Below, in pieces: positions 35,423-43,375 of a DNA stretch of 64,000 nucleotides. Position numbers and translations under genes: made by a program. Source of the stretch: JANWVO01 sp964458495. Its GTDB lineage: Bacteria; Acidobacteriota; Terriglobia; Bryobacterales; Bryobacteraceae. Location of the stretch: the NCBI GenBank assembly GCA_964458495.1, contig CAYWJB010000003.1, positions 246,317-310,316 on the forward strand, read 5' to 3'. The stretch's first letter is position 1, and each line of letters starts with the position of its first letter. The notes beneath the pieces were generated by a model. That model did no database searches and was not told the DNA's origin. It worked only from the letters and a program-made list of their open reading frames with translations.

Positions 35423-36105
35423 TCATTCCCTGCATCGACCTGATGGATGGCAAAGTCGTCCAGCTTGTCCAGGGGCGCGAAAAGGCCCTGGAAGGCGCGC
35501 CGCCGCTCGAAATGCTGGAACGCTTCCGCCGGTTTCCCGAGATCCAGGTGATCGATCTCGACGCCGCCCTTGGCCGCGGCGATAACACGCACATCGTCGA
35601 GATGCTGGCCGCGAGGGCGCGGATCCGTGCCGGCGGCGGCGTCCGCGCCCCGGAGCGGGCGCGCCGCCTGGTGGACGCGGGAGCGGCAAAGGTGATCGTC
35701 GGAACTGCCGCCTTCCACCTGCCCACGCTGGCCGCCATCTCGGCGGAGGTCGGGCGCGAGCGGGTCATGGCGGCGATCGACTCCAAAGGCGGCCGCATCA
35801 CCGTGAAGGGCTGGACCGAGCAGCTCGACAAGACCGCGGAAGATGTTTTAAACGATCTGGAGCCGTATTGTTCCGGCTTCCTGGCCACTTACGTGGACAA
35901 GGAAGGGATGATGCAGGGCACCGACCTCGCCTGGTTCGCCCGCCTGCGCGCCGCCACGCGGCTGCCCATCACTGCTGCCGGGGGCATCACCACCATGGAG
36001 GAGATTCGCGCGCTTTCGGAAATGGACATCGACTGCGCGCTGGGCATGGCCATCTACACCGGCAGGCTCGATCTCGGCGAGCTTGCGAGCCTGAACCGCC
36101 CATGA
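35419..36105 (+). CDS. hisA: ProFAR isomerase (HisA)
   Basis: This 228-residue TIM barrel is a paralogue of HisF with IPCIDLMDGKVVQLVQG at the start, a central AAIDSKGG and the phosphate loops RAGGGVR and TAAGGITT. It isomerises ProFAR to PRFAR. The start is GTG in a GTGA overlap with hisF. Its sequence departs somewhat from common HisA proteins (for example IDLDAALGRGDN in the first half), but position and motifs make the call firm. Whether it also has TrpF activity cannot be told. Confidence 0.93.
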   Translation: MIIPCIDLMDGKVVQLVQGREKALEGAPPLEMLERFRRFPEIQVIDLDAALGRGDNTHIVEMLAARARIRAGGGVRAPERARRLVDAGAAKVIVGTAAFHLPTLAAISAEVGRERVMAAIDSKGGRITVKGWTEQLDKTAEDVLNDLEPYCSGFLATYVDKEGMMQGTDLAWFARLRAATRLPITAAGGITTMEEIRALSEMDIDCALGMAIYTGRLDLGELASLNRP

Positions 36106-36653
36106 TGCTCCGCGCCGCCATCCTCGACGTCGAAACCACGGGCCTGGACCCGCGCACCGACGAGGTGGTGGAGCTGGCGGCGGTGCTGTTCTCCTTCGAC
36201 CCGCACAGCGGCGCGGTGGAGCGCGTGCTGGAGGAGTATTGCGGGCTCCGCGATCCCGGGCGCCCCATTCCGGAAGGCGCGCGCCGCATGCACGGCATCT
36301 CGGACGAGGAGGTGCGCGGCAAGAAGCTCGACGAGGAGCGGATCCGCGGCATCCTGCGCAAAGCGAATTTCCTCATCGCCCACAATGCCCCCTTTGACCG
36401 TGGCTTCGTGGAACGATTGTTTCCGGAAACAAGGCAGATGACGTGGCTTTGTTCGATGGACGGAATCGCCTGGCGGCGCAAGGGATTTCTGTCCAAGAGC
36501 CTCCAGTCCCTGCTGGCGGCGCACCGGCTCGACCCCGGCTCGGCGCACCGCGCCCTCGACGACGCCCGCGCCACGCTGATGCTGCTCTCGCAACAGGCGC
36601 AGGGCGGCGGGACCTACCTCAAGGAGCTTCTGCCGCCTCTCCGGTCAAGGTGA
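36102..36653 (+). CDS. DEDDh 3'-5' exonuclease (DnaQ-like)
   Basis: This 183-residue protein has all DEDDh motifs: LDVETTGLD (D9, E11), IAHNAPFDRGF and HRALDDARAT. It matches the exonuclease domain of DNA polymerase III epsilon and related proofreading or RNase-T-like proteins. No extra domain is present. The ATG forms ATGA with the hisA stop, so it is translated with the his operon, although no link to histidine is known. DNA repair or RNA trimming are both possible. Confidence 0.92.
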   Translation: MMLRAAILDVETTGLDPRTDEVVELAAVLFSFDPHSGAVERVLEEYCGLRDPGRPIPEGARRMHGISDEEVRGKKLDEERIRGILRKANFLIAHNAPFDRGFVERLFPETRQMTWLCSMDGIAWRRKGFLSKSLQSLLAAHRLDPGSAHRALDDARATLMLLSQQAQGGGTYLKELLPPLRSR

Positions 36654-36671
36654 CGCGGCCCGCCGGGCGGG

Positions 36672-36677
36672 TACACT
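36672..36677 (+). promoter_or_regulatory. -10 box placed for a leaderless pyrD transcript
   Basis: TACACT ends 7 nt before the ATG at 36685. An identical TACACTGATG context precedes the cytochrome gene at 63726. The spacing places the transcription start at or next to the start codon. Confidence 0.5.
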
Positions 36678-36684
36678 GATGGCA

Positions 36685-37620
36685 ATGGCCGGCGATCCGC
36701 TCTCCCCGAGGCTCCGCACCACGCTGCTCGGCATGGAGTTCGCGAATCCCGTCATCGCCGCGTCGGGCACTTTCGGCTACGGCGTGGAACTGGCGCCCGT
36801 TCTGCCTCTGCATCAGCTCGGCGGCTTTGTGGTCAAGGGACTCTCGCGGGAGCCGATCCGCGGCAACCCGCCGCCGCGGCTCTGGGAGACGCACAGCGGC
36901 ATGATGAACTCCGTCGGGCTTCAGAACGTGGGCGTGCGGGCGTTTGTGCGGGACAAGCTGCCGGCTCTGCGCGGCTGCGGCACGCGGGTGATCGCCAACG
37001 TCTTCGGCTACCAGGTGGACGATTACGTGGAAGTGATCCGCGTGCTCGAGAACGCCGAAGGGCTCGACGCCTACGAGCTGAACGTCTCCTGCCCCAATAC
37101 AAAACACGGCGGAATGTTTTTTTCCTCCGATCCGCGGCTGCTGGCCGAGGTGGTCTCCGCGGCGGTGCGCGCGGCGCGGCGGCCGGTGATCGTGAAGCTC
37201 TCGCCCAATGTCGCTTCCATCGGCGAGCCCGCGCGCGCGGCCGAAGCCAGCGGCGCTGCGGCCGTTTCGCTGGTCAACACATTCCTTGGACTCGCGGTGG
37301 ACGCACGCACGCGCCGCCCGCGCCTCGGCGCGGGCTACGGAGGAGTCTCCGGCCCCGCCATCAAGCCGCTGGCGCTCCGGCTGGTGCGCGAGGCGGCGCA
37401 GGCGGTCAGGATCCCCGTCGTCGGCATGGGAGGCATTCTCACCGGCGAGGACGCCGCCGAGTTTCTCATCGCCGGCGCCAGCGCCGTGGAAGTGGGCACG
37501 GCAGCCATGGCCGATCCGTGCGCGCCCATCCGGATCGCCGCCGAACTGGACGCCTTCCTGCTCGAAACCGGCGCCCCGGGCGCCGCTTCGCTGGTCGGCA
37601 CGCTCCAATGGCCCGAATGA
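36685..37620 (+). CDS. pyrD: Dihydroorotate dehydrogenase, class 1B catalytic subunit
   Basis: This roughly 311-residue FMN enzyme of pyrimidine synthesis has ASGTFGYG, the active-site cysteine in ELNVSCPN (class 1 type), VIVKLSPN, LVNTFLG and the FMN phosphate loops GMGGILTGEDA and VEVGTA. A cysteine nucleophile and the absence of a membrane domain point to class 1B, which normally pairs with a PyrK subunit not seen here. An ATG two codons upstream (36679) is possible if the gene is read from the his transcript. The -10 box fits 36685 better. Confidence 0.95.
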   Translation: MAGDPLSPRLRTTLLGMEFANPVIAASGTFGYGVELAPVLPLHQLGGFVVKGLSREPIRGNPPPRLWETHSGMMNSVGLQNVGVRAFVRDKLPALRGCGTRVIANVFGYQVDDYVEVIRVLENAEGLDAYELNVSCPNTKHGGMFFSSDPRLLAEVVSAAVRAARRPVIVKLSPNVASIGEPARAAEASGAAAVSLVNTFLGLAVDARTRRPRLGAGYGGVSGPAIKPLALRLVREAAQAVRIPVVGMGGILTGEDAAEFLIAGASAVEVGTAAMADPCAPIRIAAELDAFLLETGAPGAASLVGTLQWPE

Positions 37621-37629
37621 TGCCGCGCC

Positions 37630-39045
37630 TCAGGCCAGCGTGAAGGACTCCCCGCGCGAGGGGATCACGGCCTCGATGCCGTAGCGCTCGTGGATGGCGC
37701 GCTTCAGCGACGCCGCCTGCGAAGGCTCCCCGTGCACCAGGAAGATCCCTTTCAGCGTCCGCGCGGCCGGGCGGATCCATTCCAGCAGCTCGTGCTGGTC
37801 GGCATGGCCGGACAGCTCGTTCAGCTTCACCACCTCGGCGCGCAGCCGCACGGGTTCGCCGAAGATCGGCACCTCCGGCCACTTCTCGACGATCTTCCGG
37901 CCCAGCGTGTTTTCCGCCATGAAGCCGGTCACCAGCACCATGTTGCGCGGATCCTCGATGCTGTTGCGCAGGTGGTGGAGGATGCGCCCTGCCTCGCACA
38001 TGCCGGCCGCGGAGATGATCAACACAGGCCCTTTCAGGTCGTTCAGCGCCTTCGATTCGCTGGCTTCGCGCACATAGCGCAGCATGCGGAATCCGAACGG
38101 ATCTTCCCCGTTGCGCAGAAAGCGGGCCGTTTCCTCGTCGAAGAGATACACGTGGCGCCGGAAGACCTCGGTGACGTTCACAGCGAGCGGGCTGTCGACA
38201 AAAACCGGCATCGGCGGAATCTGTTTCTCCTCGATGAGCTCGTGCAGCAGCAGCACCAGCTGCTGCGTGCGGCCGACGGCGAAGGCGGGCGCGATAATCT
38301 TCCCTCCGCGCGCGGCGGCGCGCCGCACGGCGTCAGCCAGCTTCTCTTTCACGGCTTCCAGGTCTTTGTGCAGCCGGTCGCCGTAGGTGGATTCGAGGAT
38401 CAGCCAGTCCGCCTCCCCGAGCGGCTCCGGGTCGCGGATGATGGGCAGGTTGGGCCGGCCGATATCGCCCGAAAATACGAGCCGCGTCTTCTTTCCGTTG
38501 TCGCGCGCCTCGATGTCCACCCACGCCGAGCCCAGGATGTGGCCCGCCTCGACAAACCGGAACGTCACGCCGGGCGCGACTTCTGCATGCGTCCCGTCGA
38601 GCACGGAGTGGAAGTGCTTCAGCGAGCGTTCCGCGTCCTCCTGCGTGTACAGCGGCTCGACGATCTCGATTTCGTCCTCGACACCCAGCATCTTCCGCCG
38701 GTGCTTGCGCTTGGCCAGGAACTGCGCGTCCTTCTCCTGGAGGTGGGCGGAATCCGGCAGCATGGAGTGGCACAGGTCGACTGTGGCGGGCGTGGCGTGA
38801 ATGGCGCCTTCAAAGCCGCTCTTCACGAGCGTCGGGATGTTGCCCGAGTGGTCGATATGCGCGTGCGAGAGCAGCACGGAGTGGATGCGCGACGCCGCGA
38901 ACGGAAAGTTGGCGTTCCGCTCGCGCGCCTCCTTGCGCCGCCCCTGGTAAAGCCCGCAGTCCAGCAGGATCCGCGCGCCGCCGGCAGCCAGCTCGTGCAT
39001 CGAGCCCGTCACCGTCTGCGCGGCGCCGTGGAAGGTGAGTTTCAT
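37630..39045 (-). CDS. Beta-CASP metallo-beta-lactamase RNase (CPSF-like)
   Basis: This 471-residue protein has the zinc motif HAHIDH (H61, H63, D65, H66), further ligands in VEAGHILGSAW and FSGDIG, and beta-CASP elements: LILESTYGDR, ISAAGMCEAGRILHHL and ELSGHADQHEL, plus a final HGEP. These are the hallmarks of CPSF/YsH-type ribonucleases, so cytoplasmic RNA processing is expected. The ATG at 39045 is preceded one codon earlier by an in-frame TTG. It ends nine bases from the convergent pyrD stop and is the last gene of the heptosyltransferase operon. Confidence 0.93.
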   Translation of the reverse strand: MKLTFHGAAQTVTGSMHELAAGGARILLDCGLYQGRRKEARERNANFPFAASRIHSVLLSHAHIDHSGNIPTLVKSGFEGAIHATPATVDLCHSMLPDSAHLQEKDAQFLAKRKHRRKMLGVEDEIEIVEPLYTQEDAERSLKHFHSVLDGTHAEVAPGVTFRFVEAGHILGSAWVDIEARDNGKKTRLVFSGDIGRPNLPIIRDPEPLGEADWLILESTYGDRLHKDLEAVKEKLADAVRRAAARGGKIIAPAFAVGRTQQLVLLLHELIEEKQIPPMPVFVDSPLAVNVTEVFRRHVYLFDEETARFLRNGEDPFGFRMLRYVREASESKALNDLKGPVLIISAAGMCEAGRILHHLRNSIEDPRNMVLVTGFMAENTLGRKIVEKWPEVPIFGEPVRLRAEVVKLNELSGHADQHELLEWIRPAARTLKGIFLVHGEPSQAASLKRAIHERYGIEAVIPSRGESFTLA

Positions 39046-39058
39046 CAACGCCAGAATC

Positions 39059-39613
39059 TCACATCGGGCGCCAGAATGATTTGAGAATCAGGAAGCAGTA
39101 GACGGCCGCCAGGCCATACAGCGCCCGCTGCTCGCGGTTCTTGCGGTAAAGCTCGAACGAAAAGGATCGCTCCGGCAGCCGCTCGGGCAGCGTGGGCAGG
39201 AAGGCGCGCACGCGTTTGGCATAGTCGCCGAACGATGGGAACAATTCCTCCAAATGTTGTTCTTCCAGTTCCACCACCGGCAGGTAGACCAGCAGGAAGT
39301 AGGCGCCGGCCAGCAGCGCAAGTTCGGCGCGGGCGGCGGCAATGACGCAACCGAGCGCCGCCAGCAGCGAGCCCAGATAGAGCGGGTTGCGGACAAACGC
39401 GTAGGGGCCGCTCGTGGTGAGCGTCTCGTCCTTGCGCAGGTGGCCCGCCGCCCAGGCCCGCAGGGCCAGCCCCAGCAGGCAGAAGGGCAGGCCCATCAGC
39501 AGCGTCGGGGGAACCGGATCGGCCAGCAGGGCAAACAGCACTGCCAGCGCGATGCCGCTCGGCACGCGCCACTTCTGCACGGCGGCGGCGAACGGCTGCG
39601 GGAACAGCGCCAT
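39059..39613 (-). CDS. Isoprenylcysteine carboxyl methyltransferase-like membrane protein
   Basis: This 184-residue protein has about four hydrophobic helices and the ICMT/PEMT pattern LRKDETLTTSGPYAFVRNPLYLGSL, with the conserved GPYxxxRNPxY and the later EEQHLEELFPSFGDYAKRV. Bacterial members methylate lipids, isoprenoids or unknown small molecules using SAM. The ATG shares a base with the stop of the upstream glycosyltransferase. Its place behind LPS genes suggests modification of an envelope lipid. Confidence 0.88.
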   Translation of the reverse strand: MALFPQPFAAAVQKWRVPSGIALAVLFALLADPVPPTLLMGLPFCLLGLALRAWAAGHLRKDETLTTSGPYAFVRNPLYLGSLLAALGCVIAAARAELALLAGAYFLLVYLPVVELEEQHLEELFPSFGDYAKRVRAFLPTLPERLPERSFSFELYRKNREQRALYGLAAVYCFLILKSFWRPM

Positions 39614-40548
39614 CAGAGCACCTCCCGCAGCGCGCCGGCCACCTCGCGGGCGGTAATGGCGAGCATGGAGGCGTCCGGCGCCGCGGCGCGGCGGTATGTG
39701 GTTCGCGCAGCGGAGTGCCGCAACACGCGGATGGCCGGCGAGAACGGCCCGTTGCGGCGCGGATCGGTGGGGCCGTAGATCGCGACCCCGGGCCGGCCCA
39801 GCGCGGCCGCCAGATGCATGGGCCCGCTGTCGGCGCCGGCGACGGCTGCGGCGCGCCGCGTGGCGTGGATCAGGCCCGCGATCGACGACACATGGATGAC
39901 GAAATCGCCGGACGCCCCGAGCCGCCCCGCTTGTCCCGGGGCGACGTTGAATACCAGCGGCATGCCGAGCTCACGCCGCACGAGCGACGCCAGCTCCAGC
40001 CACCGTTCCCACGGCCATTGCTTCGAGCCCCAGCCTGCGAACGGAGACGCGAGCACAAAAGGTTCCCGGGGCAGATCGCCTTCCTCGCGCCCTGGCGGCA
40101 GCGGAAATTCGACCACGCGCTCCCGTGCGCCTGCGGCAGCAGCCAGGTCCAGGTTCTTTTCGATCACGTGCTCCGCGGCCGACCGCACCCGCTCATGATA
40201 AAACAGCGCCGCGGCAGGTTCGCGCAGCAGACTGCGGTCGAAACCGAAGATGCGTTCCGCCCGCGCCAGGCGCGCCACCACGGCCGACTGCAACAACCCC
40301 TGGAAATCCACCGCCACGTCAAACCGCCGCCGCCGCAACTCCCCGATGGAGGCGGCCACGCCGCGAAGGCTGCCGCGCTTCATTTCGACGATCTCCCCGG
40401 CCGCCCCGCCGCCGTCGAGCAGTTCGCGGAACTGCGGCTTGACGATCCACGTCACATGGAAACCCGACGCGCGCAACGACGCGCCCGCCGGCAGCGCATG
40501 CACGATGTCGCCCATCGCGCCCATGCGGATGACAAGCACGCGCCTCAT
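39613..40548 (-). CDS. Glycosyltransferase family 9 (heptosyltransferase-like)
   Basis: This 311-residue protein begins RVLVIRMGAMGDIVHALP, the GT9 N-terminal signature. It has VAVDFQGLLQSA, the FAGWGSKQWPWERW loop and the C-terminal ADSGPMHLAAALGRPGVAIYGPTDP that binds ADP-heptose. It resembles WaaC (heptosyltransferase I). The start is the ATG in an ATGA overlap with the small upstream gene. Together with the waaF-like gene it probably adds inner-core heptoses to lipid A. Confidence 0.9.
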   Translation of the reverse strand: MRRVLVIRMGAMGDIVHALPAGASLRASGFHVTWIVKPQFRELLDGGGAAGEIVEMKRGSLRGVAASIGELRRRRFDVAVDFQGLLQSAVVARLARAERIFGFDRSLLREPAAALFYHERVRSAAEHVIEKNLDLAAAAGARERVVEFPLPPGREEGDLPREPFVLASPFAGWGSKQWPWERWLELASLVRRELGMPLVFNVAPGQAGRLGASGDFVIHVSSIAGLIHATRRAAAVAGADSGPMHLAAALGRPGVAIYGPTDPRRNGPFSPAIRVLRHSAARTTYRRAAAPDASMLAITAREVAGALREVL

Positions 40549-40901
40549 GCCTTGGTTCCGGACTCCGCGCGCGCAGCCGCGGCGACCCGCGCTTCCAGTT
40601 CGCTGCGCCACCGCAGGTGGTCCGCGGTCAGATCCACCGCCCCCGCGGGCGGCTCGCCTGCCACCACGACGGCGTCCACGCACCGCAATGCCGCCACCAG
40701 CTCCCCGCGCGCCTGCGCGGGCAACAATGGATCCGGCGGATCCGTCACATAAACGACCAGCGCGGGCGCGCCGCCCTTCAACTGCTCCAGCTGCCGTGCG
40801 TGCGCGGCCAGCAGCGGATCAAAAGGGCCTGCCGCCAGCACCGCCCCGCCGGGAGGCCGCCAGTGGCGCGCGTCGCGCACGATCTTGCGCCGCGTGTCCA
40901 T
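40545..40901 (-). CDS. Degenerate cytidylyltransferase-like protein
   Basis: This 118-residue protein resembles the nucleotidyltransferase half of HldE/RfaE (AGPFDPLLAAHARQLEQLK, then LVVYVTDPPDPLLPAQARGEL and VDAVVVAGE). The catalytic HxGH is degraded to LLAAH: the first His and the Gly are missing and the second His remains. It sits between two GT9 genes with an ATGA overlap downstream, where an ADP-heptose-forming enzyme would make sense. It may be a regulatory or inactive relic, or an enzyme with altered chemistry. Confidence 0.65.
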   Translation of the reverse strand: MDTRRKIVRDARHWRPPGGAVLAAGPFDPLLAAHARQLEQLKGGAPALVVYVTDPPDPLLPAQARGELVAALRCVDAVVVAGEPPAGAVDLTADHLRWRSELEARVAAAARAESGTKA

Positions 40902-40933
40902 CTCTCCTGTTGTAGCATCCGCGCCGCCGCGCC

Positions 40934-41929
40934 TCACGCGGCCAGGAGATCCAGCGCGGCGGCCACCACGCGGTCCGCGCTCACGCGCGTCATGCAGCGG
41001 TGGTCGATGGGACACTCCCGCAGCAGGCACGGGCTGCATTCCACGGGCTCGCGCACCAGCCGGACGCGTGCGCCCAGCGGCGCCGTGGCCCGCGCGTTCG
41101 TGGGGCCGAACACGGCCACCGTCGGCACGCCCAGCGCGGCCGCCACATGCATCGCGCCGGAGTCGTTCGTCAAAAACAGCATGCACCGCGCCGCCAAACG
41201 GATAAATTCGGCCAGCGACGTGCGCCCCGCCAGGCTCTGCGCCTCCACGCCGCAAGTGCGGATCTCCTCCGCCACCCGTTCGCACAACCCGCTCTCCCCG
41301 GCGGAACCGAACACGGAAACCGCGGCGTGCTTCTCGCGCGCCAGCGCCGCCGCCGCCGCCGCGAACCGTTCCGGCAGCCATCGCTTGGCCGTTCCATAAG
41401 CGGCGCCCGGACTGACGCCGATCACCGGCTGCGGCTCGTGGCGGATCCCGCCCAGCCGCGCCACCGGCTGCTCCGGCAGGCTCTCCAGCCACCCCGCACG
41501 GCGCAGCAGCTCCAGATAGTAGAAGCTTTCGTGCTCCGGGATCTCGCCTTTGCCGGGCGCCCGCACAGGGCGCGTCAACAGCCAGCCGCGGCCATCCCGG
41601 GCGTATCCGATCCGCACCGGGATGCGAGCCAGTGCTGCCAGCAGCGCCGCGTCAAAGGCGTTCTGCAACAGCAGGGCGCAGTCGAACCGGCGCTTGCGAA
41701 GCGCGACGGCGACGCGCAGCCGCTCCCGCGCCGCATCCAGCCCCTGCCGCTTCTCATACAGGAGGATCTCATCGGCAAAGTCGCCAAAGCCGTAAATATC
41801 GGCGACCCACGGACGCGCCAGCACCGCAATGTGCGCCTGCGGAAACCGGGCCCGCACCGCCTCCACGGCGGGCAGGCTCAGAATGGCATCGCCGACCCAG
41901 TTGGTGGCCCGGATCAGGATGCGGTCCAT
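40934..41929 (-). CDS. waaF: ADP-heptose:LPS heptosyltransferase II
   Basis: This 331-residue GT9 protein begins DRILIRATNWVGDAILSLPA, the WaaF signature. It has ALLLQNAFDAALLA, SPGAAYGTAKRWLPERFA and the C-terminal TNDSGAMHVAAALGVPTVAVFG, plus a four-cysteine tail near CSPCLLRECPIDHRC that is common in WaaF proteins. It transfers the second heptose to the LPS inner core. The chosen ATG matches the family N-terminus; an ATG eight codons upstream is less likely. It heads a five-gene envelope operon, starting 27 nt after thiC. Confidence 0.92.
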   Translation of the reverse strand: MDRILIRATNWVGDAILSLPAVEAVRARFPQAHIAVLARPWVADIYGFGDFADEILLYEKRQGLDAARERLRVAVALRKRRFDCALLLQNAFDAALLAALARIPVRIGYARDGRGWLLTRPVRAPGKGEIPEHESFYYLELLRRAGWLESLPEQPVARLGGIRHEPQPVIGVSPGAAYGTAKRWLPERFAAAAAALAREKHAAVSVFGSAGESGLCERVAEEIRTCGVEAQSLAGRTSLAEFIRLAARCMLFLTNDSGAMHVAAALGVPTVAVFGPTNARATAPLGARVRLVREPVECSPCLLRECPIDHRCMTRVSADRVVAAALDLLAA

Positions 41930-41956
41930 CGCGTCAACGCTCCCCCGGCGCACGCC

Positions 41957-43327
41957 TCAGGCTTGCGGTTTCTGGCCGAGCACTTCCAGCGCCTCCTCGG
42001 CCGTGAACTGCTCCACCTTCTGGCTGATGTTGTAGGCGCAGAATTTCGGCCCGCACATCGAACAGAAATGGGCGTCCTTGAAGCCCGCATCCGGCAGCGT
42101 CTCGTCATGATAGGCGCGGGCGGTTTCCGGATCGAGCGCCAGTTCGAACTGCCGGTTCCAGTCGAACCGGTAGCGCGCGCGGCTCAGCTCGTCGTCCCAG
42201 TCGCGGGCGCCCTTGCGCCCGCGCGCCACATCGGCCGCGTGCGCGGCAATCTTGTAGGCGATGATGCCCAGCTTGACGTCCTCCTTGCCGGGCAGCCCCA
42301 GGTGCTCCTTCGGGGTGACGTAACAGAGCATGGAGGCGCCGTACCAGCCGATCATCGCCGCGCCGATGGCGCTGGTGATGTGGTCGTAGCCTGGAGCGAT
42401 GTCGGTGACCAGCGGGCCCAGCGTGTAGAAGGGCGCCTCATGGCACCACTTCATCTCCTCTTCCACCTGCCGCTGGATCTGGTCCATCGGCACGTGCCCG
42501 GGCCCCTCGATCATCACCTGCACGTCGTGGTCCCAGGCAATCCGCGCCAATTCGCCCAGCGTGCGCAGCTCGGCGAACTGCGCCTCGTCGCTGGCATCGG
42601 CCAGCGCGCCGGGCCTCAGGCCGTCGCCGAGCGAAAACGTGACGTCATATTTCTGGAAAATCCTGCAGATATCCTCGAACCTTTCGTACAGGAAATTCTG
42701 CTTGTGATTCTTCACCATCCACTCGGCCAGGATCGAACCGCCCCGGCTCACGATGCCGCACACCCGCTTCGTGGTCAGGGGAATGTACTGCACCAGCACG
42801 CCGGCGTGGATCGTCATGTAATCGACGCCCTGCTCCGCCTGCTCCTCGATCACCTCCAGCACCAGTTGCGGCGTCAGGTCCTCGACGCGGCGCACCCGCG
42901 CCACCGCCTCGTAGATGGGGACGGTGCCCACGGGCACGGGCGATTCGGCGATGATCGCCTTGCGGATGGCGGGAATGTCTCCGCCGGTGGAGAGATCCAT
43001 TACGGTATCCGCGCCGTAGCGCACGGCGTAATGGAGCTTTTCCAGCTCCTCCGCGATGTTCGACGTGGTCGCCGAGTTGCCGATGTTGGCGTTGATCTTG
43101 CACCGGGCGGCGATACCGATTCCCATCGGCTCCAGCCGGCTGTGACGGATGTTGGCGGGGATCACCATCCGCCCGCGCGCCACCTCGCTTCGAACCAGTT
43201 CTTCGTCCAGCCCCTCGCGCCGCGCCACATAGCGCATCTCTTCGGTCACGACGCCCTTGCGGGCATAGTGCATCTGCGTCCGCACAGGGTCGTTCATCCG
43301 CTGTTCGGCCCAGCTCTCTCTGTTCAT
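41957..43327 (-). CDS. thiC: Phosphomethylpyrimidine synthase
   Basis: This 456-residue radical-SAM enzyme converts AIR to hydroxymethylpyrimidine phosphate for thiamine. The C-terminal [4Fe-4S] motif CSMCGPKFC (C422, C425, C430) is intact. NANIGNSATTS, MDLSTGGD and EGPGHVPMDQI are ThiC-specific. It is the short form, lacking the extra N-terminal domain. Upstream there are only 48 nt before the next gene, with a GATAAT six bases before the ATG. There is therefore no room for the TPP riboswitch that usually controls thiC. Confidence 0.97.
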   Translation of the reverse strand: MNRESWAEQRMNDPVRTQMHYARKGVVTEEMRYVARREGLDEELVRSEVARGRMVIPANIRHSRLEPMGIGIAARCKINANIGNSATTSNIAEELEKLHYAVRYGADTVMDLSTGGDIPAIRKAIIAESPVPVGTVPIYEAVARVRRVEDLTPQLVLEVIEEQAEQGVDYMTIHAGVLVQYIPLTTKRVCGIVSRGGSILAEWMVKNHKQNFLYERFEDICRIFQKYDVTFSLGDGLRPGALADASDEAQFAELRTLGELARIAWDHDVQVMIEGPGHVPMDQIQRQVEEEMKWCHEAPFYTLGPLVTDIAPGYDHITSAIGAAMIGWYGASMLCYVTPKEHLGLPGKEDVKLGIIAYKIAAHAADVARGRKGARDWDDELSRARYRFDWNRQFELALDPETARAYHDETLPDAGFKDAHFCSMCGPKFCAYNISQKVEQFTAEEALEVLGQKPQA

Positions 43328-43333
43328 GACTTC

Positions 43334-43339
43334 ATTATC
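43334..43339 (-). promoter_or_regulatory. -10 box placed for a leaderless thiC transcript
   Basis: On the minus strand GATAAT (five of six matches to TATAAT) ends 6 nt before the thiC ATG. It lies downstream of a hairpin that would end the preceding transcript. Confidence 0.45.
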
Positions 43340-43352
43340 CCATTGCCCCCTT

Positions 43353-43372
43353 CCCGCCCTGCGCCGGGCGGG
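43353..43372 (-). terminator. Hairpin between the DUF1501 gene and thiC
   Basis: A perfect 7-bp GC stem (CCCGCCC / GGGCGGG, 6-nt loop) lies 4 nt after the DUF1501 stop. No U run follows, so it may be a weak or factor-assisted terminator. Confidence 0.4.
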
Positions 43373-43375
43373 GAC

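Noticed and set aside
43328..43375. TPP riboswitch expected before thiC
   Set aside because: The 48-nt gap is too short for the aptamer, and only a hairpin and a -10 box are present.
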